A stretch of 64,000 bases of DNA from Sphingomonas ginsenosidivorax. Lineage in GTDB: Bacteria; Pseudomonadota; Alphaproteobacteria; Sphingomonadales; Sphingomonadaceae. Position numbers and translations under genes: made by a program. This document shows, in pieces, positions 9,252 to 18,470 of the stretch; within the stretch, counting starts at the first letter, position 1, and each line of letters starts with the position of its first letter. Under the pieces are notes generated by a model. It was not told the DNA's origin. It ran no database searches and saw only the letters and a list, made by a program, of their open reading frames with translations. The stretch is from NCBI RefSeq assembly GCF_007995065.1, contig NZ_VOQR01000001.1, positions 1,057,001 to 1,121,000 on the forward strand, given 5' to 3'.

Positions 9252-9986
9252 CTATGCGTCGAGACGGGCGAGGTACGGATGTGCCAGCACGCGATCGGCG
9301 TTGCGCGCGCCGATCGCGGTGTCGTTGACGAGGCGGCTGCCCGCCACGGTGCGATACAGCGCGACGCAGTGATCGACCCGGGCGAAACGCGCGCCGGCGG
9401 CGGCGACGCGCGTGTAGAAATCCCAGTCGTTGCAATTGTGGAAGCTGGGGTCGAAGCCGCCGACATGCTCGACCGACGCGCGGCGGACGATCGACCAGCT
9501 CGGACCGATCACGCCGCCGCTCGCGAGCCCGCGGCGGATGCAGTCGCCGTCCCAGCCGCATTCGGGCGCTTGCGGCGCGCCATCGCTCTCGACGCGCGAG
9601 AAATGGCCGACGACGATGTCGTGCGGCCCGTTCGCGGCACCTTCGAGAAGCGCGCGGGCGGCGCCGGGCAGCCAGACGTCGTCGCTGTCGAGGAACGCGA
9701 TCCAGTCGGCCAGCGACAAGCCAGTGCCGGTGTTGCGCGCCTGCGATGCGCCGACGTTGCGCGGCAATATGACCGCCTCCACCGACGGGTGCGCCGCAGC
9801 GAGCGCGCGGAGGACCGCGGCGCTGTCGTCGGACGAGCCGTCGTCGACGACGATCACGCGGACCGGCGCGGGGTCCTGCGCGAGCACGCTGGCGACGGCG
9901 TCGGCGACGACGTGCGCGCGGTTATGGCATGGGATGACGACGTCGTAGGTCGCGAGCGGGGTGAACCGGATTGGGGGTGCTGGCAT
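9252..9986 (-). CDS. Family 2 glycosyltransferase
   Basis: A 244-aa GT-A fold glycosyltransferase without membrane helices. The nucleotide-sugar site begins at YDVVIPCHNR, with VIVVDDGSSDDSA and the metal-binding FLDSDDVWLP motif (DXD-type) following. The later conserved segment NCNDWDFYTRV corresponds to the acceptor/ED-type motif. The ATG at 9986 is chosen because a strong Shine-Dalgarno (GGCGAGGAG) sits just before it; a GTG 24 bp upstream lies before that site. It starts 48 bp after the TonB receptor and is probably cotranscribed. Donor and acceptor are unknown. Confidence 0.87.
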   Translation of the reverse strand: MPAPPIRFTPLATYDVVIPCHNRAHVVADAVASVLAQDPAPVRVIVVDDGSSDDSAAVLRALAAAHPSVEAVILPRNVGASQARNTGTGLSLADWIAFLDSDDVWLPGAARALLEGAANGPHDIVVGHFSRVESDGAPQAPECGWDGDCIRRGLASGGVIGPSWSIVRRASVEHVGGFDPSFHNCNDWDFYTRVAAAGARFARVDHCVALYRTVAGSRLVNDTAIGARNADRVLAHPYLARLDA

Positions 9987-10034
9987 GGCACGCTCCTCGC
10001 CGGTTTTCACCGGGCGATCAAGCGTGCCACCGTA

Positions 10035-12944
10035 TCAACGACCGCCGAACCGGACCTTCGCGCCCGCGTAGAAATACCGCCCGACCGGCGAGATCGGGAC
10101 GTTGGTCTGGAAGCCGATATCGGGCTTCTGGTCCGCCAGATTGTTGACCCCGCCGTAGAAGGCGAAATCCTCGGCGACCTCGACCTGCGCCTGCACGTCG
10201 TGCTGCCACAGCGCCTTGTACCGGAAATAGCGCGGATCGACGAGCGTCGCGTTGCCGTCGGTCTCGAACCGGCTGAACCGCCGCACGCCATTCTGCCAGC
10301 GCAGATTGTAGCTCACCGTCAACGGACCGTTGATCCAGGTCGGGGAGAAGGTGGCGTTCCATTTGGGCCGGAAGATCTGGTCGACGTTGTTCTCGACCTC
10401 GGCACCCGGCGTCGCGACCTGTTCGAGCGTGTCGAGATACCCACCGACCAGCCGGACGTCGAAGGTCCCGATGCCGGCAGTCTGGAAGCGATAGGCCAGG
10501 TTCAGCTCCGCGCCCGCCGTGCGGAACGCCGAGACGTTCGCGGGCTGGACGGTGTAGCCGTTGATGAAGCCGGTACCGCGGGCACGGCTGATCTGTCCGC
10601 AGAACGGGTTGTCGAGCGTCGGCTGGTCGACGCAGAGTTCGGCGATGCTGTTGGCGGCGTCGCCATTCGGGTTGTTGATCGCATCGCGCAGGCGGATGTC
10701 GTACCAATCGATGCCGATCGACAGGCCCGGTACGAAATCGGGTCGCAGCACGACGCCCGCGGTCCAGGTCCGCGCGACCTCCGCCCGCAGATCGGCATTG
10801 CCCGACACCGAGCCGGGAATGAAGATCGTCGCGTCGGGGTTGTTCTGCGCGGTGAAGGTCGCGGGGTTGCCGCCCAGGCCGCTGATCAGCGCGACGCAGT
10901 TGGCGGCGCGGGTAGAGGTGCCGAGGGCGCGGTTGCCGAGATAGCAGGGGTCGGAGAAGAACGCGCTCGACCCTGTCGTCGGACGAAACAGTTCGCCGAT
11001 ATTGGGCGCGCGCACCGACCGGCCATAGGAGCCGCGGAAACTGATCGCGCGGATCGGCGCCCAGATCGCGTTGAACTGATAGGCCTTGGTCGACCCGACG
11101 GTCGAATAGTCCGAATACCGCCCCGCGGCGCCGAGCGACAGCAGGTGGAAGAACGGCCGGTCCTTGAGAAGCGGTGCGTTGAGTTCGCCGAACGCCTCCC
11201 AGACGTCGAAACGGCCGCGCGATGCAGTCGGAATGATATATTCGTCAAACTGGTAGAAGGCGTTGTCGACGAGCGCCTGGGCGGGCGTGAAGCGGCTCGA
11301 TTCACGCCGATATTCGCCGCCGACCGCGAAAGCGACCGGGCCGCCGGGCAGCGTGAAGGCCTGGCCGAAGTCGCCGGTCAGCGAGGCGTTCGCCACATGC
11401 TGCGTGATCCGCGCGTCGCTTTCCGGGTTGCTGAGATAATAGGCGAAGGAGGCGGGGTCGACGGTGGTTCCGCCGAACGTGTTGACCGGGACACATCCCG
11501 CCGCACGCGCCGTCGCCGACCGGCAGACGATCGTGCCGCCGGGCCCGCGAACGGCGTCGAGTGCCTCGAGGAAGCGGGTATTCAGACGGTCGTTGAGCTT
11601 CGTCGCGCGGACATCGGTCTGCCCGTAGGTATAGGAGACGTCGTAGCTGGCATGGTCGGTCAGCCGCCCTGTAACATCGACGACGCCGCGATAGGTCCGC
11701 CGGCGATCGGTCTCGCCGCGGCGCGGGATGTCGAAATTGTTGCGGTTGACGTCGACCGAGGTCAGTCCGGCCGCGCGTGCCGCGTTGAGGATACTTGCCG
11801 GGATGAACGGATTGTCGAGCGCGATCGTCGCCGGATAATTGCCGCCATAGCCGCTGAAGCTGGTCACCGTCGACTGGACGAATTTGCCCTCGAGGCTGAT
11901 CTTGAACGCGTCGGAGGCGTCATAGTGCGCGAGCGCATTGCCGGCGTGGCGGCGGGTGCGGGGGAAGATGTCTCCGATGTAGCCCGCGACCGGCGTATCG
12001 TCGCCGCCGACCGTGTAGCCGTCGTTCTGCAGGAAGCGGCCGGGCGTGTAGATCGCGCCGTCGCCGCGGAACGTCTGGTCGCCGATATACACGATCCCCT
12101 GGTTCGAACTGTAGGGATAGCGCAGGTCGCCGACCGGTGCCTTCTGGTAGCTGCCCGCGCGGGTCGGGTCGTAGCCGTCGACATTGACGAAATACTGCCG
12201 CTGCTGGCCGGCGAGATAGCGGCGGTCGTCGTTGGCGAGCGGTTGGTCGGCGTTGTATTCGTACGCCAGCGTGACGTTCGCGCGGTCGTCGGCGAAGTTG
12301 CGCCCGGCGACCAGCGAGGCGAAGCGGTTCGCGGCGTCGCCTCGCTCGGATATCCCGAACTGCGATCGCGCCATCACGCCGTCGAAGTCGCGCTTCATCA
12401 CGAAGTTGACGACGCCCGACACGCCATCGGCCCCGTACACCGCCGACGCGGCACCGGTAAGGACGTCGACGCGGTCGATCAGGTCGGTCGGGATCGCGTT
12501 GATGTCGACCGCGGCGGTGTCCGGCTGGCCCGCGACATGACGGCGGCCATTGACGAGCACCAGCGTGCGCGTGGGGCCGAGCCCGCGCAGGTCGAGCAGG
12601 TTGAGCCCGACCTGGCCGAAGCTGCCGTCCGCCTGGTTGCTGCCCGCGGTGCGCGTGCTGTCGAGCGAGTTGGTCAGCGCGGGGACGCGCTGCAGGAAGG
12701 TGGTGACGTTGGTGTTGCCCGATTGCTGGAGATCGGCGGCGCCGAACGAGACGATCGGGTTGGGGGCTTCGTAGTCGGGCCGCTGGATTCGCGAACCGGT
12801 GACGACGATGTCGGCGGCGGAAGAGTCGGAGGCGTCCGGGGTCGCCGCGTCCGGAGCGGGCGGCACGGTCTGCGCCTGCGCGACCGATGCGACGAGCATG
12901 GCCGCGCCGGACAGACAAAGGCGGCGGCGATGGGTACGCGACAT
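10035..12944 (-). CDS. TonB-dependent receptor (large, carbohydrate-type)
   Basis: A 969-aa outer-membrane receptor. It has a signal peptide (LCLSGAAMLVASVAQAQ), TonB-box-like ADIVVTGSRIQ, a plug containing LLDLRGLGPTRTLVLVNGRRHV, LIDRVDVLTGAASAVYGADGVSGVVNFVMK, and a long barrel ending YFYAGAKVRFGGR. The LRGLG...VLVNGRR wording is typical of the long TonB receptors of sphingomonads and xanthomonads that import carbohydrates or peptides. The ATG at 12944 has a good ribosome site (AGGGAGAG), better than the upstream ATG at 12995. The gene diverges from a sugar ABC importer, suggesting a shared substrate. Confidence 0.9.
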   Translation of the reverse strand: MSRTHRRRLCLSGAAMLVASVAQAQTVPPAPDAATPDASDSSAADIVVTGSRIQRPDYEAPNPIVSFGAADLQQSGNTNVTTFLQRVPALTNSLDSTRTAGSNQADGSFGQVGLNLLDLRGLGPTRTLVLVNGRRHVAGQPDTAAVDINAIPTDLIDRVDVLTGAASAVYGADGVSGVVNFVMKRDFDGVMARSQFGISERGDAANRFASLVAGRNFADDRANVTLAYEYNADQPLANDDRRYLAGQQRQYFVNVDGYDPTRAGSYQKAPVGDLRYPYSSNQGIVYIGDQTFRGDGAIYTPGRFLQNDGYTVGGDDTPVAGYIGDIFPRTRRHAGNALAHYDASDAFKISLEGKFVQSTVTSFSGYGGNYPATIALDNPFIPASILNAARAAGLTSVDVNRNNFDIPRRGETDRRRTYRGVVDVTGRLTDHASYDVSYTYGQTDVRATKLNDRLNTRFLEALDAVRGPGGTIVCRSATARAAGCVPVNTFGGTTVDPASFAYYLSNPESDARITQHVANASLTGDFGQAFTLPGGPVAFAVGGEYRRESSRFTPAQALVDNAFYQFDEYIIPTASRGRFDVWEAFGELNAPLLKDRPFFHLLSLGAAGRYSDYSTVGSTKAYQFNAIWAPIRAISFRGSYGRSVRAPNIGELFRPTTGSSAFFSDPCYLGNRALGTSTRAANCVALISGLGGNPATFTAQNNPDATIFIPGSVSGNADLRAEVARTWTAGVVLRPDFVPGLSIGIDWYDIRLRDAINNPNGDAANSIAELCVDQPTLDNPFCGQISRARGTGFINGYTVQPANVSAFRTAGAELNLAYRFQTAGIGTFDVRLVGGYLDTLEQVATPGAEVENNVDQIFRPKWNATFSPTWINGPLTVSYNLRWQNGVRRFSRFETDGNATLVDPRYFRYKALWQHDVQAQVEVAEDFAFYGGVNNLADQKPDIGFQTNVPISPVGRYFYAGAKVRFGGR

Positions 12945-13047
12945 GCTTCTCTCCCTGTGTGCCGGCTTGTCCCCCGCCGGCGTCGTTGCCGGCACCTTAG
13001 GGCAATCCTCCGGATCGCATCAATCGCCACCGAGCCTCCGCAGAATA

Positions 13048-13061
13048 ATAACATAGGTTAT
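13048..13061. promoter_or_regulatory. Inverted repeat in the divergent TonB receptor / ABC importer promoter region
   Basis: ATAACATAGGTTAT is a perfect 5-bp inverted repeat around ATAG in a local AT-rich patch between the divergent receptor (start 12944) and the substrate-binding protein (start 13122). It could be an operator or contain promoter elements for either side. No dedicated regulator gene is adjacent. Confidence 0.3.
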
Positions 13062-13121
13062 AACGGGATTTAATCGCCCGACGGGTGGTGCGCCGCCGAA
13101 TGATGCGGCATCGTCGGGTCG

Positions 13122-14384
13122 ATGGGAGAGGGGACGACCGAATGGACGCGGCGGGCCGCGCTGGGGCTGCTGCCCGCGCTGGGTCTGGCCGGCTGCGCCA
13201 GTCGACGAGGATCGGACGCGCCGCTGTCGTTATGGGCGATGAGCTGGGAGGGGGATTATTCGCCGCACCTGATGCCCGCGTTCACCGCCGCGACGGGGAT
13301 CGACGTCGACGTCCAGTCGCTGCCGACCACCGCGAGCCACGAGAAGCTGCTGACCGCGTTTGCCGGCGGCGCGCTGCCCGACGTGCTGATGCTGTTCAAC
13401 GGCTGGGTCCAGGAGTTCGCGACGATCGGCGCGATCGCGACGGTGCCATCGCCAGCGCTCGTCGCCGACATGTTTCCCGGCGTGCTCGCATCGACCCAGG
13501 TGGGCGGGCGCGACTATGCGGTGCCCTGGTCGGTCGCGCCGCAGGTGCAATTCTATCGTCGCGATATCCTTGCCGCCGCGGGCTACGACACGCCGCCCGA
13601 GGACTGGGACGGCTGGCGTCGGATGGCGCGCGCGATCAAGCGGCGGCGGCCCGACGACTATGTGTTCCTGATGCTGCTCAACTGGCCGACGGCGCTGATC
13701 ACGATGCTGTCGCAGGCGGGATCGACGATGCTGCGCGATCGCGACACGCGGGGCAATTTCCAGACGCCAGAGGCACGCGCCGCCTTTGCCTATTACGCTT
13801 CGCTCTATGCCGACGGATACGCACCGATGGCGCTGTCGACCGAAATCCAGGATCCGGTCGCAGCGTTCGCGACGGGCTATTGCGCGATCTGGCCGAGCGG
13901 GCCGACGACGTTGAAGGATTTCGCGCGACGCGCCGACATCATTCCGCGCGACCGCTGGGCGACCGCGCGGCTCGCGGGGCCGCACGGCATCGGCCCTGTC
14001 TCCGGGCTCAGTTCCAGCCTGTGCGTCTCGACCCAGACCAAGCGCCCGCGCGAGGCCTGGGCGCTGGTCCGGCACCTGACATCGGCCCCCAGCGAGCTCG
14101 ACTATCAGCGGCTGATCGGCAACCTGCCCGCGCGGATGGGGGCGTGGCGTTCGCCGCAGCTTGCCGACCCGGTCCTGCGCCCGTTCGCGGCGCAGATGTG
14201 GCAGCCCGCGTCGGCGCCGCGCGTGATCGAGTGGGAACGCATCCAGGCCGAGATCCAGCTTGCCGCCGAACGCGTGGTCCGCGGCGTGCAGACGCTCGAC
14301 GCGGCGCTCGCCGCGCTCGACGCGCGGGTCGATCGCCTGCTCGCGAAGCGCCGCGCGCTGGTCGAGGCGGGGACGATCCTGTGA
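13122..14384 (+). CDS. Sugar ABC transporter substrate-binding lipoprotein (family 1)
   Basis: A 420-aa extracellular solute-binding protein of the CUT1 sugar importer type. The N-terminus WTRRAALGLLPALGLAGCAS combines a twin-arginine-like RR with a lipobox ending in Cys. The mature protein begins LSLWAMSWEGDYSPHLMPAFTAATGI, a usual start for family 1 binding proteins, and shows the expected FAGGALPDVLMLFNGWVQEF and later SGLSSSLCVSTQTKRPREAWALVRHLTS segments. Its stop overlaps the GTG start of the first permease. The ligand is unknown; a malto- or other oligosaccharide is the family norm. Confidence 0.87.
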   Translation: MGEGTTEWTRRAALGLLPALGLAGCASRRGSDAPLSLWAMSWEGDYSPHLMPAFTAATGIDVDVQSLPTTASHEKLLTAFAGGALPDVLMLFNGWVQEFATIGAIATVPSPALVADMFPGVLASTQVGGRDYAVPWSVAPQVQFYRRDILAAAGYDTPPEDWDGWRRMARAIKRRRPDDYVFLMLLNWPTALITMLSQAGSTMLRDRDTRGNFQTPEARAAFAYYASLYADGYAPMALSTEIQDPVAAFATGYCAIWPSGPTTLKDFARRADIIPRDRWATARLAGPHGIGPVSGLSSSLCVSTQTKRPREAWALVRHLTSAPSELDYQRLIGNLPARMGAWRSPQLADPVLRPFAAQMWQPASAPRVIEWERIQAEIQLAAERVVRGVQTLDAALAALDARVDRLLAKRRALVEAGTIL

Positions 14385-15262
14385 CGCGGCAGGAGCGGAC
14401 CGGCTGGCTGTTCTCGGCGCCGGTGCTCGCGATCATCGCGCTCGTCTTCGTGCTGCCGACGGCGCTCGCGCTGGCATTGTCGGTTACCGACTATTCGATC
14501 TACGCGCTCGCCGACTGGTCGAACCTGGAGTTCGTCGGGCTCGGCAATTTCGTCGACCTGTTGTCGACGCCGCTGTTCTGGCGAGCGCTCGGCAACACCA
14601 TGCTGTTCGCCGTGCTCGGCGTGCCGATGGCGATCGGTACGTCGCTGTTCGTCGCGCTGCTGTTGAACGACGCGACGGTGCGATGGAAGCCGCTGTGGCG
14701 CGTGCTGCTGTTCGCGCCGTACGTCACCAGCATCGTCGCGACCGCGGTGGTGTGGCGGTTCCTGTTCAACCAGCGTTTCGGCCTGATCAACCGTGCGCTG
14801 GGTGCGGTCGGCGTGGCGCCGATCGACTGGCTGGGCGATCCGCACACCTCGATCCCCGCCATCCTGATCTTCGTCACGTGGAAGATCTTCGGCTACAACA
14901 TGATCGTCTTCACCGCGGCGCTGTCGGCGGTTCCGGTCGATCTGATGGAGGCGGCGCGGCTCGACGGTGCGTCGCGCTGGGGCCGGTTCCGCCACGTCAC
15001 GCTGCCGGCGATCGGGCCGACGCTTCTGCTGGCGACGGTCATGAGCGTGGCGGGCTTCCTGCAGATCTTCGCCGAACCCTATGTGATGACGCTCGGCGGG
15101 CCTGCGCAGAGCACGACGACGGTGCTGTACTTCATGTTCGACGAAGGCTTCAAATGGTGGAACCTGGGGCAGGCGAACGCGGTCGCGTTCATCCTGTTCC
15201 TGATGATCCTGGCGGTGACGATCATCCAGACGCGGATCGGGAGGCGGCACGAATGGCTGTGA
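14381..15262 (+). CDS. Sugar ABC transporter permease (MalF/UgpA type)
   Basis: A 293-aa permease with six hydrophobic helices, starting at the GTG that overlaps the preceding stop (GTGA). The conserved cytoplasmic EAA loop that docks the ATPase is seen as LMEAARLDGASRWGRFRHVTLPAI in the second half. The first-helix region (FSAPVLAIIALVFVLPTALALALSVTDY) matches the MalF-like partners of CUT1 importers. It overlaps the next permease gene by 10 bp, so the three genes are tightly coupled. Confidence 0.9.
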   Translation: MTRQERTGWLFSAPVLAIIALVFVLPTALALALSVTDYSIYALADWSNLEFVGLGNFVDLLSTPLFWRALGNTMLFAVLGVPMAIGTSLFVALLLNDATVRWKPLWRVLLFAPYVTSIVATAVVWRFLFNQRFGLINRALGAVGVAPIDWLGDPHTSIPAILIFVTWKIFGYNMIVFTAALSAVPVDLMEAARLDGASRWGRFRHVTLPAIGPTLLLATVMSVAGFLQIFAEPYVMTLGGPAQSTTTVLYFMFDEGFKWWNLGQANAVAFILFLMILAVTIIQTRIGRRHEWL

Positions 15263-16104
15263 GGCGGATGCGCACGATCGTATCGACCGCCGCGGCGGCG
15301 CTCATCACCGCGCTGACGATCGCGCCGCTCGCCTATATGGTCGTGGTATCGTTCATGCCGCGCGGCGAATCGACGACGCTGCCGACGCCGTTATGGCCGT
15401 CGCGCTGGAGCCTGGAGAATTACCACGAACTGCTCGTCCGGCGACAGTTCGACGGCGCGTGGTTCGATTACCGGATCGTGCCGGCGCTGGTGAACAGCAT
15501 CGGTGTCGCCGCGGTGTCGACCGCGCTCGGGCTGCTGCTGACGGTGCCGGCGGGCTATGCCTTTGCCAAGCTGCGCTTTCGCGGGCGCGAGCGAGGGCTG
15601 CAGCTGCTGATCGCGTCGCTGGTGGTACCGGGGCAGGTCGCGATGCTGCCGTTGTTCCTGATCTTCAAGGAACTGGGGCTGGTCAACAGCTATGCCGGCG
15701 TCATCCTGCCGAGCCTCGCCGGCATCTTCGCGATCCTGTTCGTGCGCCAGGCGACGCTCGCGATCCCCGACGAGATGCTCGACGCGGCGCGGATCGACGG
15801 GGCCAGCGAGGCCCGGATCTTCCGCAGCATCGTGCTGCCGCTGCTGACGCCGATCGTCGTGACTCTGGCGCTGTTCCTGTTCCTGGGGAGCTGGAACGAC
15901 TTCCTGTGGCCGCTGATCGTGCTCGCCGACCAGCATCTGTATACGCTGCCCGTCGCGGTCGCCGCGATCGCGCGCGAGCACGCCGCCGACGGCGAACTGA
16001 TGATGGCGGCAGCGGTGGTGACGACGATGCCCGTGCTGCTGCTGTTCCTCGCGCTGCAGCGTTATTACCTGACCGGGCTGCTCGGCGGCAGTATCAAGGG
16101 ATAG
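15253..16104 (+). CDS. Sugar ABC transporter permease (MalG/UgpE type)
   Basis: A 283-aa inner-membrane permease, the second of the pair. It begins with a basic segment and helix (MAVRRMRTIVSTAAAALITA), carries the WSLENYHELL motif typical of MalG-like subunits, the EAA loop EMLDAARIDGASEARIFRSIVLPLL, and the terminal signature QRYYLTGLLGGSIKG found at the end of many of these proteins. Its last 40 bp overlap the 3' end of the convergent ATPase gene. Confidence 0.9.
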   Translation: MAVRRMRTIVSTAAAALITALTIAPLAYMVVVSFMPRGESTTLPTPLWPSRWSLENYHELLVRRQFDGAWFDYRIVPALVNSIGVAAVSTALGLLLTVPAGYAFAKLRFRGRERGLQLLIASLVVPGQVAMLPLFLIFKELGLVNSYAGVILPSLAGIFAILFVRQATLAIPDEMLDAARIDGASEARIFRSIVLPLLTPIVVTLALFLFLGSWNDFLWPLIVLADQHLYTLPVAVAAIAREHAADGELMMAAAVVTTMPVLLLFLALQRYYLTGLLGGSIKG

Positions 16105-17174
16105 ACACGGCCGTCGGGGCGGAACAGGTGGGTGTCGGTGGCGGGTACCGCGAACCGCAGCGTCTCGCCGAGCGTCACCGCACGGTCGCCGGGCAATTGC
16201 GCCACGATCGTGCCGACGGCGCCTTGCGCGCCGAGATGCGCGAAGGACAGCGGGCCCAGACGCTCGAGCAGCTCGACCGCGCCCGCGAACGCGCCGTCCT
16301 CGGCGGGCGAGAGATGCTCCGGCCGAATCCCGAACGTCGCCGGCCCGCCGATCGCGTCGGCGGGAACACGCGCGGTCGTGCGGACGGCGGTGCCGCCCGG
16401 TAGTTGCACGACTGCACCGTCCGCGTCGCACGCGACGATCGTCACGGGCAGCAGGTTCATCCCCGGCGAGCCGATCGCGGCGGCGACCGCGAGGCTGGCG
16501 GGGCGGCGATAGACGTCGAGCGGTGCGCCGATCTGCTCGACGCGGCCCTCGCTCATCACGACGATACGGTTGGCGAGCGTCATCGCCTCGAGCTGGTCGT
16601 GGGTGACGTAGATCATCGTGCTGCCGAGCTGCTGGTGGAGCCGCGCGAACTCGTGCCGCATCCGCGCCCGCAGCGTCGTGTCGAGGTTGGACAGCGGTTC
16701 GTCGAGCAGCAGCACGCGGGGGCGGCGCACCACCGCGCGCGCGATCGACACGCGCTGGCGCTGACCCCCCGACAGCGCGCGGGGCCGCCGGTCGAGCAGC
16801 GGGGCAAGGTCCAGCATCGCGGCGACGGCGGCGACGCGATCGGCGATCTCCCGCTTGGGCACGCCCGCGACCGTCAGCGGAAACGCGATGTTCTGGGCGA
16901 CCGTCATCTGCGGGTAGAGCGCGTAGGACTGGAACACCATCGCCACCCCGCGCTCGGACGGCGCCGCATCGGTGACGTCGAGCCCGCCGATCGACACGCG
17001 CCCGGCACTCGGCGCCTCGAGCCCCGCGATCATCCGCAGCAGGGTCGACTTGCCGCAGCCCGATGGGCCGACGAGCACGAGGAACTCGCCATCCTCGACG
17101 ACCAGATCGGTCGGATGCAACGCGATGCTATCCCCGAACCGCTTGGTAAGCCCGGCAATCGTAACCTCGGCCAA
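16065..17174 (-). CDS. Sugar ABC transporter ATP-binding protein (MalK/UgpC type)
   Basis: A 369-aa ATPase with a C-terminal regulatory TOBE/OB region. It shows Walker A GPSGCGKST, a Q-loop VFQSYALYP, signature LSGGQRQRV, Walker B VLLLDEPLSNLD and the switch THDQLEAM. The C-terminal half (FGIRPEHLSP and following) is the MalK-type domain. It is almost certainly the engine of the two adjacent permeases, yet it is encoded on the opposite strand and overlaps the second permease by 40 bp, so it needs its own promoter. A separately expressed, possibly shared ATPase is plausible. Confidence 0.9.
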   Translation of the reverse strand: MAEVTIAGLTKRFGDSIALHPTDLVVEDGEFLVLVGPSGCGKSTLLRMIAGLEAPSAGRVSIGGLDVTDAAPSERGVAMVFQSYALYPQMTVAQNIAFPLTVAGVPKREIADRVAAVAAMLDLAPLLDRRPRALSGGQRQRVSIARAVVRRPRVLLLDEPLSNLDTTLRARMRHEFARLHQQLGSTMIYVTHDQLEAMTLANRIVVMSEGRVEQIGAPLDVYRRPASLAVAAAIGSPGMNLLPVTIVACDADGAVVQLPGGTAVRTTARVPADAIGGPATFGIRPEHLSPAEDGAFAGAVELLERLGPLSFAHLGAQGAVGTIVAQLPGDRAVTLGETLRFAVPATDTHLFRPDGRVYPLILPPSSPVR

Positions 17175-17553
17175 ACTCGTCTCCTCGGGACGTCACCTGC
17201 GAGACATTGCGAGTTCGTGTCAAATGGTGACCGCGCCTGCCCCTTTTGGGGGATCTGCAGTCTCAACAGTCATGCGACCGGAATTTTCCGCTTTTCCGAG
17301 TACCCGGCGTCTACGCGGTCATGGTCGATCCGTCGGGCCTTCCCAAAGAGATCTACGCGTCCGGACGGGCCTCAATTTCCGCGGCGACGTCTGGCAGCGC
17401 CTTAGTCCGCGATCAAAGGTCGCAATCCTGTAGTGCCAGTCGCGGGCAGCCGCATTGAAATCAGGAATACGCAGGGAACGCCTGCACTGCTGTTCAGGCT
17501 GATCGCGGACCGGCGGATCATCCGGGTACTCGGTACGGCGGACTGAGGCGCGT
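17175..17553. other. 379-bp intergenic stretch with a weak open frame
   Basis: No convincing full gene lies between the ATPase start and the LysR stop. A plus-strand frame at 17433-17546 starting with GTG reads protein-like (RIEIRNTQGTPALLFRLIAD, then RRIIRVLGTAD) and ends with TGA just before the LysR gene. Another plus frame at about 17300-17455 contains VPGVYAVMVDPSGLPKEIYA. The two could be pieces of one frame-shifted small gene or chance. Confidence 0.25.
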
Positions 17554-18465
17554 TCAGGTCCCCGAGCCTTGCACGAAGGCGCGCAGGCGGGGGACGGCGA
17601 AATCGAGAAAGGCACGGACCCTGCGCGGGAGTTCGCGCGCACCGACGGAGAGTGCGTGCACGCTTTCCGCATCGCCTGCGGAGGGGCCGGGCAGGACCTC
17701 GACCAGGCGTCCGGCGGCCAGGTCGGACCGGACGTGGAAGTCGGCGAGGCGGGCGAGCCCGACGCCTGCGATCGCCATGCGCCGGACCGTCTCGCCGTTG
17801 TTGGCAATCAGCGATCCCCGCACCGCGCGCTCGACGATCCGGCCGCCCTCTGCGATCGGCCATGACGTGATCGTCCGGCGGAAGTTGAACCCCAGACAGT
17901 CGTGGTTAGCCAGATCGGCGAACGTGACCGGAGTGCCGCGTCGCGCGAGATAGTCGGGCGACGCCACGATGACGCGGCGGGCGGTGCCGAGATTGTGCGC
18001 GATCAACGACGAGTCCGGCAGATGGCCGATGCGAAACGCGATATCGGTCCGGTCGAGATACAGGTCGACGATATCGTCCGACAGCGACAGATCGACGACG
18101 ATGTCGGGATAGAGTTGCCAGAAGGCGGGCAGCAGCGGCTCGATCCCGAGCGTGCCGAAGCCGACCGATGCGGTCATCCGGACCGTGCCGCCCGGGCTTG
18201 CCGCGCCTTGCGTCAGTTGGCGGTCGAGATCGTCGAGGTCCGCCAGCATGACCTGGCCACGTTCGTAATAGACCTGTCCCTCGGCGGTCAGCGACAGCCG
18301 CCGCGTCGATCGCTCGATCAGGCGGACCCCGATCCGCGCCTCGATCCGCGCGATCAGCTTGCTGACCGTCGACGGGGTCATCCGCAGCGCCCGCGCCGCT
18401 TCCGAGAAGCTGCCGGTATCCACCACGCGCAGGAACACCTGCATCTCGCCCGCTCGGTTATCCAT
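17554..18465 (-). CDS. LysR family transcriptional regulator
   Basis: A 303-aa LysR-type regulator. The N-terminal winged helix shows MQVFLRVVDTGSFSEAARAL and TPSTVSKLIARIEARIGVRLIERSTRRLSLTAEG; the C-terminal effector-binding half carries the usual GTVRMTASVGFGTLGIEPLLPAF and DHAR-type loops (DYLARRGTPVTFADLANHDCLGF). The start at 18465 (MDNRAGEM) fits the family length; an upstream ATG at 18519 would add an atypical segment and run across the palindrome. It is divergent from the dehydrogenase it probably controls. The effector is unknown. Confidence 0.9.
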   Translation of the reverse strand: MDNRAGEMQVFLRVVDTGSFSEAARALRMTPSTVSKLIARIEARIGVRLIERSTRRLSLTAEGQVYYERGQVMLADLDDLDRQLTQGAASPGGTVRMTASVGFGTLGIEPLLPAFWQLYPDIVVDLSLSDDIVDLYLDRTDIAFRIGHLPDSSLIAHNLGTARRVIVASPDYLARRGTPVTFADLANHDCLGFNFRRTITSWPIAEGGRIVERAVRGSLIANNGETVRRMAIAGVGLARLADFHVRSDLAAGRLVEVLPGPSAGDAESVHALSVGARELPRRVRAFLDFAVPRLRAFVQGSGT

Positions 18466-18470
18466 TGGCC

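Noticed and set aside
10018..10040. Start of the glycosyltransferase at the upstream GTG (10010)
   Set aside because: The strong ribosome site lies downstream of this GTG and directly before the ATG at 9986.
9279..13073. A plus-strand open frame of over 1200 codons opposite the glycosyltransferase and TonB receptor
   Set aside because: It is exactly antisense to two well-recognised genes, is rich in Arg/Gly/Val/Asp as expected from GC-rich antisense reading, and shows no domain.
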